The translations under genes and the position numbers were made by a program. Positions 1 to 7,374 of a DNA stretch of 17,955 nt are shown here, one piece after another (within the stretch, counting starts at the first letter, position 1; every line of letters begins with the position of its first letter). The notes beneath the pieces are model-generated. The model had not been told where the DNA came from, ran no database searches, and worked only from the letters and a program-made list of their open reading frames with translations. Source of the DNA: CAG-273 sp963560005 (GTDB lineage: Bacteria; Bacillota; Clostridia; TANB77; CAG-508); contig CAUWNG010000038.1 of the NCBI GenBank assembly GCA_963560005.1, forward strand, positions 1-17,955, read 5' to 3'.

Positions 1-93
1 ATTGTACAATTATTATTGCATTATTTATACTACACTTTCCATATTTTTACAAGTAATTTTCATTTACTAATTTCGACATTTTTTGAAGCATGT

Positions 94-190
94 TATATAT
101 ATTATTTGAAAAAATATGGGTCGACAGGGGATAGACCCGTGAAGTTGGAGACCATGTTTTTGAAAATAATATATATAACTTAGCTTCTTA
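94..190 (+). repeat. Dispersed structured element, copy 1
   Basis: A GC-richer island sits in very AT-rich surroundings downstream of spoIVFB. An outer imperfect stem (arms 94-119 and 152-177, about 20 pairs) encloses a core with GTCGAC (119-124), GGGGAT and an invariant 22-base block at 134-155 that reads GACCCGTGAAG then TTGGAGACCAT. Inside, GGGTC pairs with GACCC. A second copy at 12671-12780 keeps the 22-base block, the following TTTTTGAAAATAATATATATA-type arm and the TTAGCTTCT tail. Two copies sharing a core and a paired flank indicate a structured RNA or a small mobile element (MITE-like). I do not recognise a known RNA family. Strand is given as the strand on which I describe it; the transcribed strand is unknown. 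Confidence 0.6.
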
Positions 191-244
191 TGCTATTCAA
201 TATAAATTTTTTCTCTGTATGCGGCAGTAATAATTAAAGAATAA

Positions 245-883
245 TTAAATTTTTATATTTTCATATAGTTTTATTATATTTTCTATCATTCTATTTTCTC
301 TTATTACTAAATACCATAAATATAATACTATTAATATAAGTGCTATATTTTGTATATATAATACTGTAATACTAACAATTACAGTTAATAAAATTATTGT
401 AACATTAGATATTAATTTTATATATGTATAACTATTTTTTAATCCTACAAATATGTTTAATATTTCTTTTATTACTCTTCCTCCATCTAATGGATATATT
501 GGTATTAAATTAAAGATTCCTATTAATATGTTAGCATATATAACATTTTCAGAATTTGGTATTTGGCATATCATACAAATTAATATTATAAATAAATTTG
601 TTATTGGTCCTGCCATAGCTATTATTGCTCTTTTTAAACATAGTTCATTTCCTTTTTTTATTTTTTTATTATAATCTTCAGCATATACTTTAAACTCTAC
701 TTGTAAACCAAATGGTATAATATTTATAGACTTTGGTTTAAATCCTAACGAAACTCCCGCCAATAAATGTCCCAATTCATGAATTATTGCAAAAAACATA
801 ACTAAAGCATATATTTCTATTTGATTTGTTATTATAAAAAGTAATATAAAGATAAAAATTTTTAAATCTATTTTTATACTCAT
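245..883 (-). CDS. spoIVFB: Stage IV sporulation protein FB-like intramembrane metalloprotease (site-2 protease, M50)
   Basis: This 212-residue polytopic membrane protein has the zinc motif HELGH (H35, E36, H39) in a transmembrane segment and the second M50 motif NLIPIYPLDGGR (D133), the third zinc ligand. In Bacillus the family cleaves pro-sigma-K in the mother cell after engulfment, which is the role inferred here. It is shorter than the Bacillus protein (about 290 residues) and ends after the last membrane helix, so the C-terminal CBS domain seen in Bacillus SpoIVFB seems to be missing. It follows the M23/SpoIVFA-like gene by 30 nt, the conserved spoIVFA-spoIVFB order. The ATG at 883 has GGAAGGATGA upstream. 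Another M50 peptidase is possible, but the neighbour argues for SpoIVFB. Confidence 0.85.
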   Translation of the reverse strand: MSIKIDLKIFIFILLFIITNQIEIYALVMFFAIIHELGHLLAGVSLGFKPKSINIIPFGLQVEFKVYAEDYNKKIKKGNELCLKRAIIAMAGPITNLFIILICMICQIPNSENVIYANILIGIFNLIPIYPLDGGRVIKEILNIFVGLKNSYTYIKLISNVTIILLTVIVSITVLYIQNIALILIVLYLWYLVIRENRMIENIIKLYENIKI

Positions 884-913
884 ATTTTTTATTCATCCTT
901 CCACAGAATAAAT

Positions 914-1867
914 TTATCCAAAGTCCACTATATATTCTGGATTAACAGTTCTATTATCTCTTCTAACTTCAAAGTGTAAATGTGGTCCTGTTGAGTTACC
1001 AGTGTTTCCAACTAATGCAATTTTATCTCCTTTTTTTATTCTATCTCCTTCTTTAACAAGTATTTTACTACAATGTGCATAAATCGTTAGTATATCGTCA
1101 TTTTTTATTTTTACATGCACACCATAATCACCTTTATTTGATACTAATGTTACACTTCCATCTATAGATGCATATATAGGAGTTCCTGTATTTGCACCTA
1201 TATCAATTCCTTTATGATTTGCTGAAATAATTTCTGTAGGTTCTCTTGTTCCATAGCGAGATGTTATTGAACCATTAACTGGTATTATTGGTTCATACTT
1301 ATTCTTTATAAATTCACCATCAATTTCCATTTGACTTTTCTCTATATCTTTTGAATTATTGTTATTCTTTTCTCCTCCCATTCCTATATTTTTATCTTCA
1401 CTTACCATTTCTTTATTTAAACTAACTTGTTCATTACTTTTATCTTTATTATCATTTTCCATATTTTGAATAGAATTATTTTCTACATTAACAACATTTT
1501 CACTATTTTCTTGTATTTGATTATTATTCCACAAAGATTTTAAATAATCGTTATTATTTATAAAATTAACTATACTATTATATACATGGTTAAAATTTAT
1601 ATCTGTACTCAAAAACTCTTTAGTTTTATTTATAACATTTTCTGAAAATATATAATTTGTATTTTGTATTAAGTAAAAAATAACATATATAACAAAACAT
1701 ATTAAAATTTGTAAAACCATTTTTTTAAATAAATTATATTCTGGTTTATTATTTCCAACATTTACTGTAGATGTTGGAACTCTAATACCTGTATTATTTA
1801 ATCTTCTTCTATAATATATTTCCTCTGCTCTTTTTATTCGCTCTTCTGGGCTTAAAGTTCTTTCCAT
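914..1867 (-). CDS. spoIVFA: Membrane-anchored M23 (LytM) peptidase, SpoIVFA-like
   Basis: The protein has 317 residues. A basic cytoplasmic N-terminus is followed by one transmembrane helix (about 50-67), a long Asn/Glu/Lys-rich linker (about 70-190) and a C-terminal LytM/M23 domain (about 192-315). The domain keeps the zinc and catalytic set: HKGID (H218, D222), YAH (H265) and HLHFE (H296, H298). It lies directly upstream of spoIVFB. In Bacillus, SpoIVFA anchors and inhibits SpoIVFB and is processed by SpoIVB and CtpB, and its LytM domain is degenerate. Here the domain looks intact, so an active endopeptidase or a SpoIIQ-like role is possible. The ATG at 1867 is preceded by GAGGTG. Confidence 0.75.
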   Translation of the reverse strand: MERTLSPEERIKRAEEIYYRRRLNNTGIRVPTSTVNVGNNKPEYNLFKKMVLQILICFVIYVIFYLIQNTNYIFSENVINKTKEFLSTDINFNHVYNSIVNFINNNDYLKSLWNNNQIQENSENVVNVENNSIQNMENDNKDKSNEQVSLNKEMVSEDKNIGMGGEKNNNNSKDIEKSQMEIDGEFIKNKYEPIIPVNGSITSRYGTREPTEIISANHKGIDIGANTGTPIYASIDGSVTLVSNKGDYGVHVKIKNDDILTIYAHCSKILVKEGDRIKKGDKIALVGNTGNSTGPHLHFEVRRDNRTVNPEYIVDFG

Positions 1868-1941
1868 AATAAAAAAACACCTCTTCCTTTGTATTTTTTT
1901 CTTTTTAATGTATATGTTAGAAAAGTGTGTTTTATTCTTTA

Positions 1942-1969
1942 ATTATAATAATATGCCTATTTTATCCAA
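1942..1969 (-). promoter_or_regulatory. Possible promoter before spoIVFA-spoIVFB
   Basis: On the minus strand TTGGAT (1964-1969) and TATAAT (1942-1947) are 16 bases apart in the 115-nt gap before the M23 gene. The -10 is perfect and the -35 is poor, and a sporulation sigma factor would be expected for this pair, so this is weak. Confidence 0.3.
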
Positions 1970-1982
1970 TACTAAATTACTA

Positions 1983-2324
1983 TTAAATAAAATATATTAC
2001 TAAACTTATTAATAATGAAACTGCAAAAAATATATTAGATATTTTTAAAATTTTACATTTATTCTTTAATTTCACAATATCTGCAGTAGAAATTTTTTCT
2101 TTCTGTTCAATTCTAGATATATAATCTGCAATAAGCATTTGAGCCTCTTTTATTATATAATCTTTTGAATCATTTTTTTCTTTCTCTTTACTATTGTTTT
2201 TTATATCAGCATATTCATGCTTTTTTATTTTTTGATTTTGCTTTAAAAGTATAATAGCTTCCTCTACAATATTTGATGGCAAATCCTTCAACACCACAAC
2301 ATTTTTCATATTATTTATATCCAT
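1983..2324 (-). CDS. Small tail-anchored protein of unknown function
   Basis: A protein of 113 residues that I do not recognise. The N-terminus (about 5-30) is a short amphipathic region with the text VVVLKDLPSNIVEEAI; the middle (about 35-65) is Lys/Asn/Glu-rich and low-complexity; a helical stretch follows, and the last 18 residues or so form one hydrophobic segment (FFAVSLLISLVIYFI) ending at the C-terminus. This predicts a cytoplasmic protein held by a C-terminal membrane tail. I chose the ATG at 2324 because GGAGG lies just before it; an upstream in-frame ATG at 2336 lacks a site. It lies between yyaC and the spoIVF pair, so a sporulation role is possible but unproven. Confidence 0.6.
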   Translation of the reverse strand: MDINNMKNVVVLKDLPSNIVEEAIILLKQNQKIKKHEYADIKNNSKEKEKNDSKDYIIKEAQMLIADYISRIEQKEKISTADIVKLKNKCKILKISNIFFAVSLLISLVIYFI

Positions 2325-2399
2325 ATATACCTCCACATAAATCTCGTTTTAATATATATAGATTATTGCCATTTTTTTCAAACCATATACATAATTTTA

Positions 2400-2945
2400 T
2401 TAATTTCTATAGTTTGTTATTTTTAGAGTTTCAATTATTCCTAAAGATACACAGTTTGCCAAATTATATATTAAATTTTCATTAATTTTTTTTAATTCAC
2501 TAATATTATTCAAATTACCTTTTCTTTCTTTTCCTATAACAGTTTTTATATTTATATTTGATTCGAAATATATTCCATTATTAATAGCTTTTCCTAATTC
2601 TATTCCTCCCCAATTAATAAAAGATTTTCCTACTGTTTCAGTTTTACTTAAAGCAGAATCTATTGTAATAATACATGGCTTATTATATTTAGTAGTTATA
2701 ATATTTTTTACTTTAAATATATTTAAATAATTTACCGTATTTTCTAAAGTACCATATACCTGTATATGTTTATTCTGTATTCTATTTTTTAAATTTTCAC
2801 CTACTAATGGTCCAAAAGAATCCCCTACAATTTTATTAGTTCCTATACATACAAAAATAATATTAGAAAAATTATTTTTTATACTATATCTGTATAATCT
2901 ACTCCCTAAATTTTCCACAAAATCTTTATTATCTAGTTTTAACAT
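2400..2945 (-). CDS. yyaC: Spore protein YyaC (DUF1256, GPR/HybD-like protease fold)
   Basis: This 181-residue protein matches the YyaC/DUF1256 family, known as a sporulation protein related in fold to the germination protease GPR and hydrogenase-maturation proteases. Seen: the glycine-rich first strand FVCIGTNKIVGDSFGPLVG, then VYGTLENTVNYLN, then IITIDSALSK with the family Asp, and a C-terminal helix with LANCVSLGIIETLK. Catalysis is not established for the family. The open frame extends further upstream to 3011, but that part is the hairpin at 2964-3033 read as protein. I set the start at 2945, where TTGGAGGG sits 6-7 nt before ATG. It is probably expressed in the forespore or mother cell; no clear promoter was found. 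Confidence 0.85.
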   Translation of the reverse strand: MLKLDNKDFVENLGSRLYRYSIKNNFSNIIFVCIGTNKIVGDSFGPLVGENLKNRIQNKHIQVYGTLENTVNYLNIFKVKNIITTKYNKPCIITIDSALSKTETVGKSFINWGGIELGKAINNGIYFESNINIKTVIGKERKGNLNNISELKKINENLIYNLANCVSLGIIETLKITNYRN

Positions 2946-2963
2946 TAATCCCTCCAAGTTAAT

Positions 2964-3033
2964 AAAAAAAGTGGTTTCGCTATATGTGCATTTTGCTTCG
3001 CAAATATGCACAACCCAAGCAAACTCAACCTTG
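2964..3033 (-). terminator. Large stem-loop with T-run, terminator or attenuator upstream of yyaC
   Basis: The inner hairpin GTGCATTTTGC-TTC-GCAAATATGCAC (2986-3011, one bulge) is nearly perfect, and the flanks pair imperfectly (AAGTGGTTTCGCT against AAGCAAACTCAACCTT). On the minus strand the structure is followed by AACCAC and seven T (2964-2970), the layout of an intrinsic terminator. It ends about 10 bases before the yyaC ribosome binding site, so it could be either the terminator of the upstream gene or an attenuator of yyaC. Its base composition is clearly richer in G+C than the surroundings. Confidence 0.55.
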
Positions 3034-3138
3034 TCGTATACGGAAAAATCATTAAAAAGCTCTGAAATTTCAAATAAAAAATCGATTTTTACTATACAAT
3101 AAAAAAGTTAGATAAAATAATTCATATTACTAAATACA

Positions 3139-3384
3139 TTATTCTTTATTCCATGAAATTATGATTTTTATATCATTATTATTTTTATACTTTTTTATTA
3201 TATCCTGTGAAAAACTTGCTACTTGTTCAGATACCACTATAGTATTATAATCTTGTTTTATAAGTTCTCTAATCTTATCATCAGTTTTATCTAAATCATT
3301 TATATAAAAAACATCCCAACCTAAAATCTCTGGTATTTTAAAATTCTTGTTGTCCTTATCATATTTTATAAAAGACATTTTCAT
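3139..3384 (-). CDS. Orphan V-type ATPase subunit F-like small protein
   Basis: The protein has 81 residues. Its layout resembles the F subunit (NtpF/AtpF) of archaeal and bacterial V/A-type ATPases: LGWDVFYINDLD (family: L-G-hydrophobic-D-V), then a helix, then QDYNTIVVSEQVA (family: the strand with I-hydrophobic-I-T/S-E), then KKYKNNNDIKIIIS at the end. It lacks the usual N-terminal GD-x-D nucleotide-like turn. No other ATPase subunits are nearby; the neighbours are a DUF4116 protein and sporulation genes, so it is probably a stand-alone protein with the same fold rather than part of an ATPase. ATG at 3384 with GGGAGA upstream. The family call rests on pattern similarity only. Confidence 0.5.
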   Translation of the reverse strand: MKMSFIKYDKDNKNFKIPEILGWDVFYINDLDKTDDKIRELIKQDYNTIVVSEQVASFSQDIIKKYKNNNDIKIIISWNKE

Positions 3385-3468
3385 TATAAGCTTAATCTCC
3401 CTATCATTAATATAATTTTTATATTAATAATAGTTTTAATGTTTTTTTATTAATTATTCAATTATTTT

Positions 3469-3981
3469 TTATTCCAATATTTTTTTAATATCTTCATCAT
3501 TAAATAATTCTTCATTAGAAACATATTCCTTAGCTCTTTTATCTTGTTTTATAGCTTCCATAACTATTTCTTTAACTGCTCTTAATCTATTTGAAGCATA
3601 TTTAAATATTAATCCTTTTTTCTTTACTGCTTCTATTACTACATCATAATCATCTCTTAATTCTTTAGAAGCATAATACAATGCTTGCCCATCAGCTTTT
3701 ACTGCCTCTAGCATAAGCTCTTTATCTGCTTTTAGTGTATCACTTATGTAACAAACTGACCATCCTAGTTTTGAAGTAGATAACATTACAATTTCTTTAT
3801 TATTTTTTAAATTTTCACTAGCAAATTCCAATGTTGTAGGATCTTGCTTTAAAGCTTCTAAAACTACTTCCTTATCATTTTTAATATTATCAGATGCCAA
3901 ATCTAAAAATTTTCCACTCTTTTTTACCATTTCTAGCACATATTCTTTATTATTCGCCTTTTCAATATCAAATTCATCCAT
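3469..3981 (-). CDS. DUF4116-repeat protein
   Basis: The 170-residue protein consists almost entirely of six tandem helical repeats of about 25 residues, with the pattern KE-hydrophobic-V-x-E-A-hydrophobic-K-x4-L-x-x-A-S-x-x-hydrophobic-K-x-D. Examples start at KEYVLEMVKK, KEVVLEALKQ, KEIVMLSTSK, KELMLEAVKA, YDVVIEAVKK and KEIVMEAIKQ. This is the DUF4116 repeat, found in bacteria and protist-associated proteins, function unknown; such alpha-solenoids usually bind other proteins. There is no signal peptide. I chose ATG 3981 with AAAGGA upstream over the TTG at 3993, which would lie right on the binding site. It comes after the hpf terminator, so probably has its own promoter, which I could not identify. 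Confidence 0.75.
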   Translation of the reverse strand: MDEFDIEKANNKEYVLEMVKKSGKFLDLASDNIKNDKEVVLEALKQDPTTLEFASENLKNNKEIVMLSTSKLGWSVCYISDTLKADKELMLEAVKADGQALYYASKELRDDYDVVIEAVKKKGLIFKYASNRLRAVKEIVMEAIKQDKRAKEYVSNEELFNDEDIKKILE

Positions 3982-4083
3982 TGTTAATAACAATCCTTTC
4001 TTACATCCTATATTTAATTAAAACAATTCATTAATTTAATTTTCTTAAACAATACAATTTATATTCTTTTGCTTTTCTTTAGA

Positions 4084-4118
4084 CAAAAAAATAGTCAAAA
4101 GATATATAACCTTTTGAC
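4084..4118 (-). terminator. Intrinsic terminator of hpf
   Basis: On the minus strand GTCAAAAG (4111-4118) pairs perfectly with CTTTTGAC (4094-4101) across a 9-base loop, followed by TATTTTTTT. It starts 13 nt after the hpf stop codon. Confidence 0.9.
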
Positions 4119-4130
4119 CAATTTTATGTG

Positions 4131-4667
4131 TTATGCTTCTGGTTCGACTATACCAAAATTTTTGTTGTCTTTTAATCTATAAATTACATTTACTTTTCCA
4201 GTTTCTATATTTATAAATGTTAAAAATTTATCTTGCATTTTTTCTTCTAGCTTTAACTTTGCATCTTCTGGTGATAATGGTTTTATATCATAATACAATG
4301 TTTTTACAATTTCTCCTTCTACTTCTTTAACATTTTCATTTTCTCTTAGCATTTCTTTATTTCTTATAGATTCTGTCATGTTTTGTTGATCTTTCTTAGT
4401 TTTCATTTTCCTTATTTGTCCTTCTAATATGTCTATATTTTTATCTATAGAAGCATATAAATCTCTATGTTCTGTAACAGCTCTGTATCTAGATGTTGGT
4501 GTTTTTACATCCATTTCTGCTACTTGTTCAGCTCCCTCTGTTTTTATTGTTGCTACTACTTCAAATTCATCTCCAAAATATTTCGTTAATCTTTCTGTTT
4601 TTCTTTCAATATATTCTTTTATAGCATCTGTTGCCTTTAGTTCCTTTCCTACTATCTTTATATTCAT
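4131..4667 (-). CDS. hpf: Long-form ribosome hibernation promoting factor
   Basis: The 178-residue protein binds the 30S subunit in stationary phase and dimerises ribosomes into 100S particles. Residues 1-95 or so are the HPF/RaiA beta-alpha domain (MNIKIVGKELKATDAI; TKYFGDEFEVVATI; SRYRAVTEHRDLYASID), a charged linker follows, and the C-terminal dimerisation domain (about 122-178) reads VKTLYYDIKPLSPEDAKLKL and FINIETGKVNVIYRLKD. Both domains together mark the long form typical of Firmicutes. I chose ATG 4667, with AAGGAG eight bases upstream, over an earlier in-frame ATG at 4685 that lacks a site. It has its own promoter and terminator and is therefore monocistronic. Confidence 0.95.
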   Translation of the reverse strand: MNIKIVGKELKATDAIKEYIERKTERLTKYFGDEFEVVATIKTEGAEQVAEMDVKTPTSRYRAVTEHRDLYASIDKNIDILEGQIRKMKTKKDQQNMTESIRNKEMLRENENVKEVEGEIVKTLYYDIKPLSPEDAKLKLEEKMQDKFLTFINIETGKVNVIYRLKDNKNFGIVEPEA

Positions 4668-4710
4668 AAAAATCGCTCCTTCCAAATTATCTTGTATTTA
4701 GTATAATTAT

Positions 4711-4739
4711 ATTATATATGTAATATAAACTTTTTTCAA
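4711..4739 (-). promoter_or_regulatory. Sigma-A promoter of hpf
   Basis: TTGAAA (4734-4739), a 17-base spacer and TATAAT (4711-4716) on the minus strand, about 45 bases before the hpf start codon. This is the closest consensus promoter in this part of the window. Confidence 0.8.
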
Positions 4740-4906
4740 GTAAATTTTATTATTTTATACTCAAAAAAATTATACAATACATTAGATGCTGTACTCAATT
4801 TTCCCTTTTTAGTATAGTTCAATTTTCTAAAATTGACTCTATATTTTTATTGTAAAAAAAATTTTTTCTTTTTTCATATTTTGGTTCATAACATCAGGGT
4901 TTTGCT

Positions 4907-6239
4907 TTATTTTACATAAATCAAAGTACGAAAACCAACATAGCTTATCTTGTGATTTGCACCACGGTAAATCCTGCTAGCAGAGTTGCTATAGTTGTAG
5001 TTGTAAAGTCCTCCTCTAATCACACAAGGGGAAGCAAATTGAGATTTAGAATCTTTTTGTGTAGAGTATTCTGTGCTCCACTCAAAACAGTTTGAAGCCA
5101 TATCATGAATATTACATACTTTATCTCCTATTGTTCCTGTATTTGCTATTGAAGTATTTATGCTTGTTTTATTTGCATAATTAGTATGTCCCATTTCTTG
5201 TATAAACACTATTGCTGTATCATAAGCGTAACTATTTATTAAATCACTTTCTACTCCCACACTCCCATCATTTTTATACATATTTCTACTTATTTTTGCT
5301 GCATCTATTTGTGTCAAATCAGTCCATAAACTTCCTACTGTTGATGCATTAAAATTTGTAGCTGTTGAAATTTTTGATAATGGCTTATAATCTACTACAC
5401 TACTTCCCTCTCCATAACTTGCTTCATATCTTGCTATATAATATCCTCCATTATTTTTTACACTTTCAATATATGCTACTAAATTATTTGCTATAGCATT
5501 TAAATCATATAAGTGATTAGAATTCACTAATCCATCGGGAGTTGATCTTGTTGCATATTCTTGATAATATGTTTCAATTGTCACTAGTTGTTTATAATTA
5601 TCTGGGGTTTCTTCTGTATATGCTGATTGAACTAATGTTGGTGTTCCATTACTTGTATTAAATGTATATCTTCCTAACTGAATATCACTATAATTATTTT
5701 TTGTAGCATCTTTATACACTCTTCCTACTGGTATCCATACAAATTGATTTCCATTTACATCTTGTATTACTATTCCATCTGGTACTGTTGTTCCTTCTTG
5801 CTTTACTACTTCAAATCCTTTTGGAATTGTTACTACATTTTCATATTTATCTTTTACTTTTACAGTTTCATTTTGTATTCCTGTTACATTTTCTAGCTCT
5901 GTTGGTAAATTAGGTTCTGGATTAGGTGTTGGAGTTGTATTACCTTCCGGTATTTCTGTATTGCTATTCCAATTTGAGTCCATTGTTTCATTTAATTCAT
6001 TTAATAATTCATTTAGTTCTGTTTCATCTTCTTTTACTAAATTATTCATTCTATTTGCTGCTTCTTTTGATTTATTTAATATTCCATTTTCTCCTAAGGT
6101 TACATTTAATGTAACACCAGCTAATATTAATATTACCACTATTGTTACTGCTAAAACTATTAATGTTATTCTGACTGTTTTCCTTTTTTATTATCTCTTC
6201 TTTTTGCATTTCTTTTCTTACTAAAAACTCCTTTTTCAT
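4907..6239 (-). CDS. Locus A: prepilin-like surface protein with SUMF1/FGE-like C-terminal domain, start in another frame
   Basis: The body is open from about 6187 to the TAA at 4907. It starts with a basic stretch and a prepilin-type hydrophobic segment (ITLIVLAVTIVVILILAGV), then GENGILNKSKEAANRMN, an acidic coiled stretch and a Pro/Thr linker. The C-terminal domain is of formylglycine-generating-enzyme/sulfatase-modifying type: FVWIPVGR, YYIARYEAS, DMASNCFEWSTEY, VIRGG, and VGFR near the end. No active-site Cys pair of true FGE is visible, so I read it as a binding (C-type-lectin-fold) domain on an exported protein. The only ATG with a good site (AAGGAGGAAG) is at 6237-6239 and encodes MKKEFLVRKEMQKE, but it is in the other frame; a +1 shift near the A6 run at 6184-6189 would join them. 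No convincing terminator follows; only a weak inverted repeat (4819-4836). Confidence 0.65.
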
Positions 6240-6337
6240 CTTTTTTAGCTTCCTCCTTCTTCTTATTTTTTCTTTTATTTTCGTTCTTTATAACATTTTT
6301 ATCTTTTGCATCACCCCTTTAAATTCTTGTTTACTTT

Positions 6338-6343
6338 ATTATA
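6338..6343 (-). promoter_or_regulatory. -10 element of locus A promoter, conserved in locus B
   Basis: TATAAT sits in the shared context AC-TATAATAAAG, about 95 bases before the ATG at 6239. Locus B has the same context at 12490-12495. The -35 region is poor in both copies (no TTGACA-like hexamer at 16-18 bases). Both leaders then contain AAAGGGG followed by GAT. The conservation between the two loci supports a real promoter, possibly one that needs an activator. Confidence 0.5.
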
Positions 6344-6409
6344 GTCTTTACATTTGTTTATATTAATATAATTTCTTATTTATTAGATATCCATATAAAA
6401 TTCTTTAAA

Positions 6410-6453
6410 AAAAGCTCACAAAAAGAACGCATCACATTTAAATGATACGTTCT
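6410..6453 (-). terminator. Intrinsic terminator of the locus A small transcript
   Basis: On the minus strand AGAACGTATC (6444-6453) pairs with GATGCGTTCT (6424-6433), one G-T pair, 10-base loop, followed by TTTTTGTGAGCTTTTTTT. The same hairpin occurs at 12854-12883 with a perfect 10-bp stem. Confidence 0.75.
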
Positions 6454-6502
6454 ATATTTAACATAATATATTTGAAATTTAAGTACGAAAACTAAAGCTA
6501 CG

Positions 6503-6580
<78 letters not shown>

Positions 6581-6688
6581 TTATTATTTTCATCTCCATT
6601 TTGTTTTTTAGTTAGTTGAAAAATATTTGCTTTTTATCTTAGAAAATAAGTCTAACAATACTAAAATTTATTTTTCAACTTTGGTTAA

Positions 6689-6717
6689 ATTTTATATTAT
6701 CAAAATTTAAATGTCAA
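6689..6717 (-). promoter_or_regulatory. Sigma-A promoter for the small transcript of locus A
   Basis: TTGACA (6712-6717), 17 bases, TAAAAT (6689-6694) on the minus strand. The -35 is a perfect consensus. It points toward the microsatellite element and away from rpsT. Confidence 0.65.
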
Positions 6718-6829
6718 GTTTTTTAGAAAACTTAATTTTAAAAATTTATGAAAAAAGTAGAAAATTCTTTGTTTATATTAAATTTTTAATTATCTAATCC
6801 GTAAATTTAAAGTAAAAAGCCAAAAACTC

Positions 6830-6858
6830 TTGTCAAAACCGTTTTTTCATGGTAAAAT
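6830..6858 (+). promoter_or_regulatory. Sigma-A promoter of rpsT
   Basis: TTGTCA (6830-6835), 17 bases, TAAAAT (6853-6858), with a TGG immediately before the -10 (extended -10). Confidence 0.8.
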
Positions 6859-6903
6859 ATATTTTGTAAAAAATTGTATACTTTATTAAGGAGGTGCTTA
6901 AAT

Positions 6904-7170
6904 ATGCCAAATATTAAATCAGCTATAAAACGTGTTAATGTAATTGAAAAGAAAACATTAAGAAATAATATGATTAAATCAGGTTATAAGTCAGCTGTTA
7001 AAAAGTTTGAAAATGCTGTAGCAGAAGGAAATAAAGAAGAAGCTACTAAATTATTCTCAGAAGCTACTAAAAAAATAGATCAAGCTTGTACAAAAGGAGT
7101 TATTGTAAAAAATACTGCAGCTAGAAAAAAATCTAAATTAGCTAAAAAACTAAATACTTTAACAGCATAA
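6904..7170 (+). CDS. rpsT: 30S ribosomal protein S20
   Basis: The 88-residue, Lys-rich, helical protein has the typical S20 start MPNIKSAIKRV, the repeated helical region KTLRNNMIKSGYKSAVKKFENAV and the end VKNTAARKKSKLAKKLN. It is a primary binder of 16S rRNA in the body of the 30S subunit. The ATG at 6904 lies 7 nt after a full AAGGAGGTG site; an upstream in-frame TTG at 6874 is not needed. The gene is alone between its own promoter (6830-6858) and terminator (7212-7241). Confidence 0.97.
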   Translation: MPNIKSAIKRVNVIEKKTLRNNMIKSGYKSAVKKFENAVAEGNKEEATKLFSEATKKIDQACTKGVIVKNTAARKKSKLAKKLNTLTA

Positions 7171-7211
7171 TATGAGTAAAAAATTGTGCACAGTTTTTTA
7201 TTAGTTATTAA

Positions 7212-7241
7212 AGAGATGTTATTTTACATCTCTATTTTTTT
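7212..7241 (+). terminator. Intrinsic terminator of rpsT
   Basis: AGAGATGT (7212-7219) pairs perfectly with ACATCTCT (7226-7233), followed by ATTTTTTT. Confidence 0.93.
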
Positions 7242-7255
7242 ACCTATAATTACCT

Positions 7256-7285
7256 TTGACTTTTTATTCTAAATTATGTTAATAT
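7256..7285 (+). promoter_or_regulatory. Possible promoter of the small membrane-protein gene
   Basis: TTGACT (7256-7261) and TAATAT (7280-7285), 18 bases apart, right after the rpsT terminator. Confidence 0.45.
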
Positions 7286-7374
7286 AATAGTAAATATACC
7301 CTTAGTTTATGTGTTAAAAATAAATCAAATACATAATTTAATAAATTACAAAATTACTTAAAGGAGGTTTTTAT

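Noticed and set aside
72..78. TTCGACA, the reverse complement of the Spo0A box TGTCGAA.
   Set aside because: One 7-base match, with no gene start visible nearby inside the window; expected by chance at a noticeable rate.
4907..5950. Locus A as an active formylglycine-generating enzyme.
   Set aside because: The fold text is present, but I see no active-site cysteine pair and no sulfatase gene nearby; a binding domain is more likely.
6311..6330. AAAGGGGTG followed by ATG in the locus A leader as a start of a leader peptide.
   Set aside because: Locus B has ATT at the same place and the frames do not agree, so it is not conserved as a coding unit.
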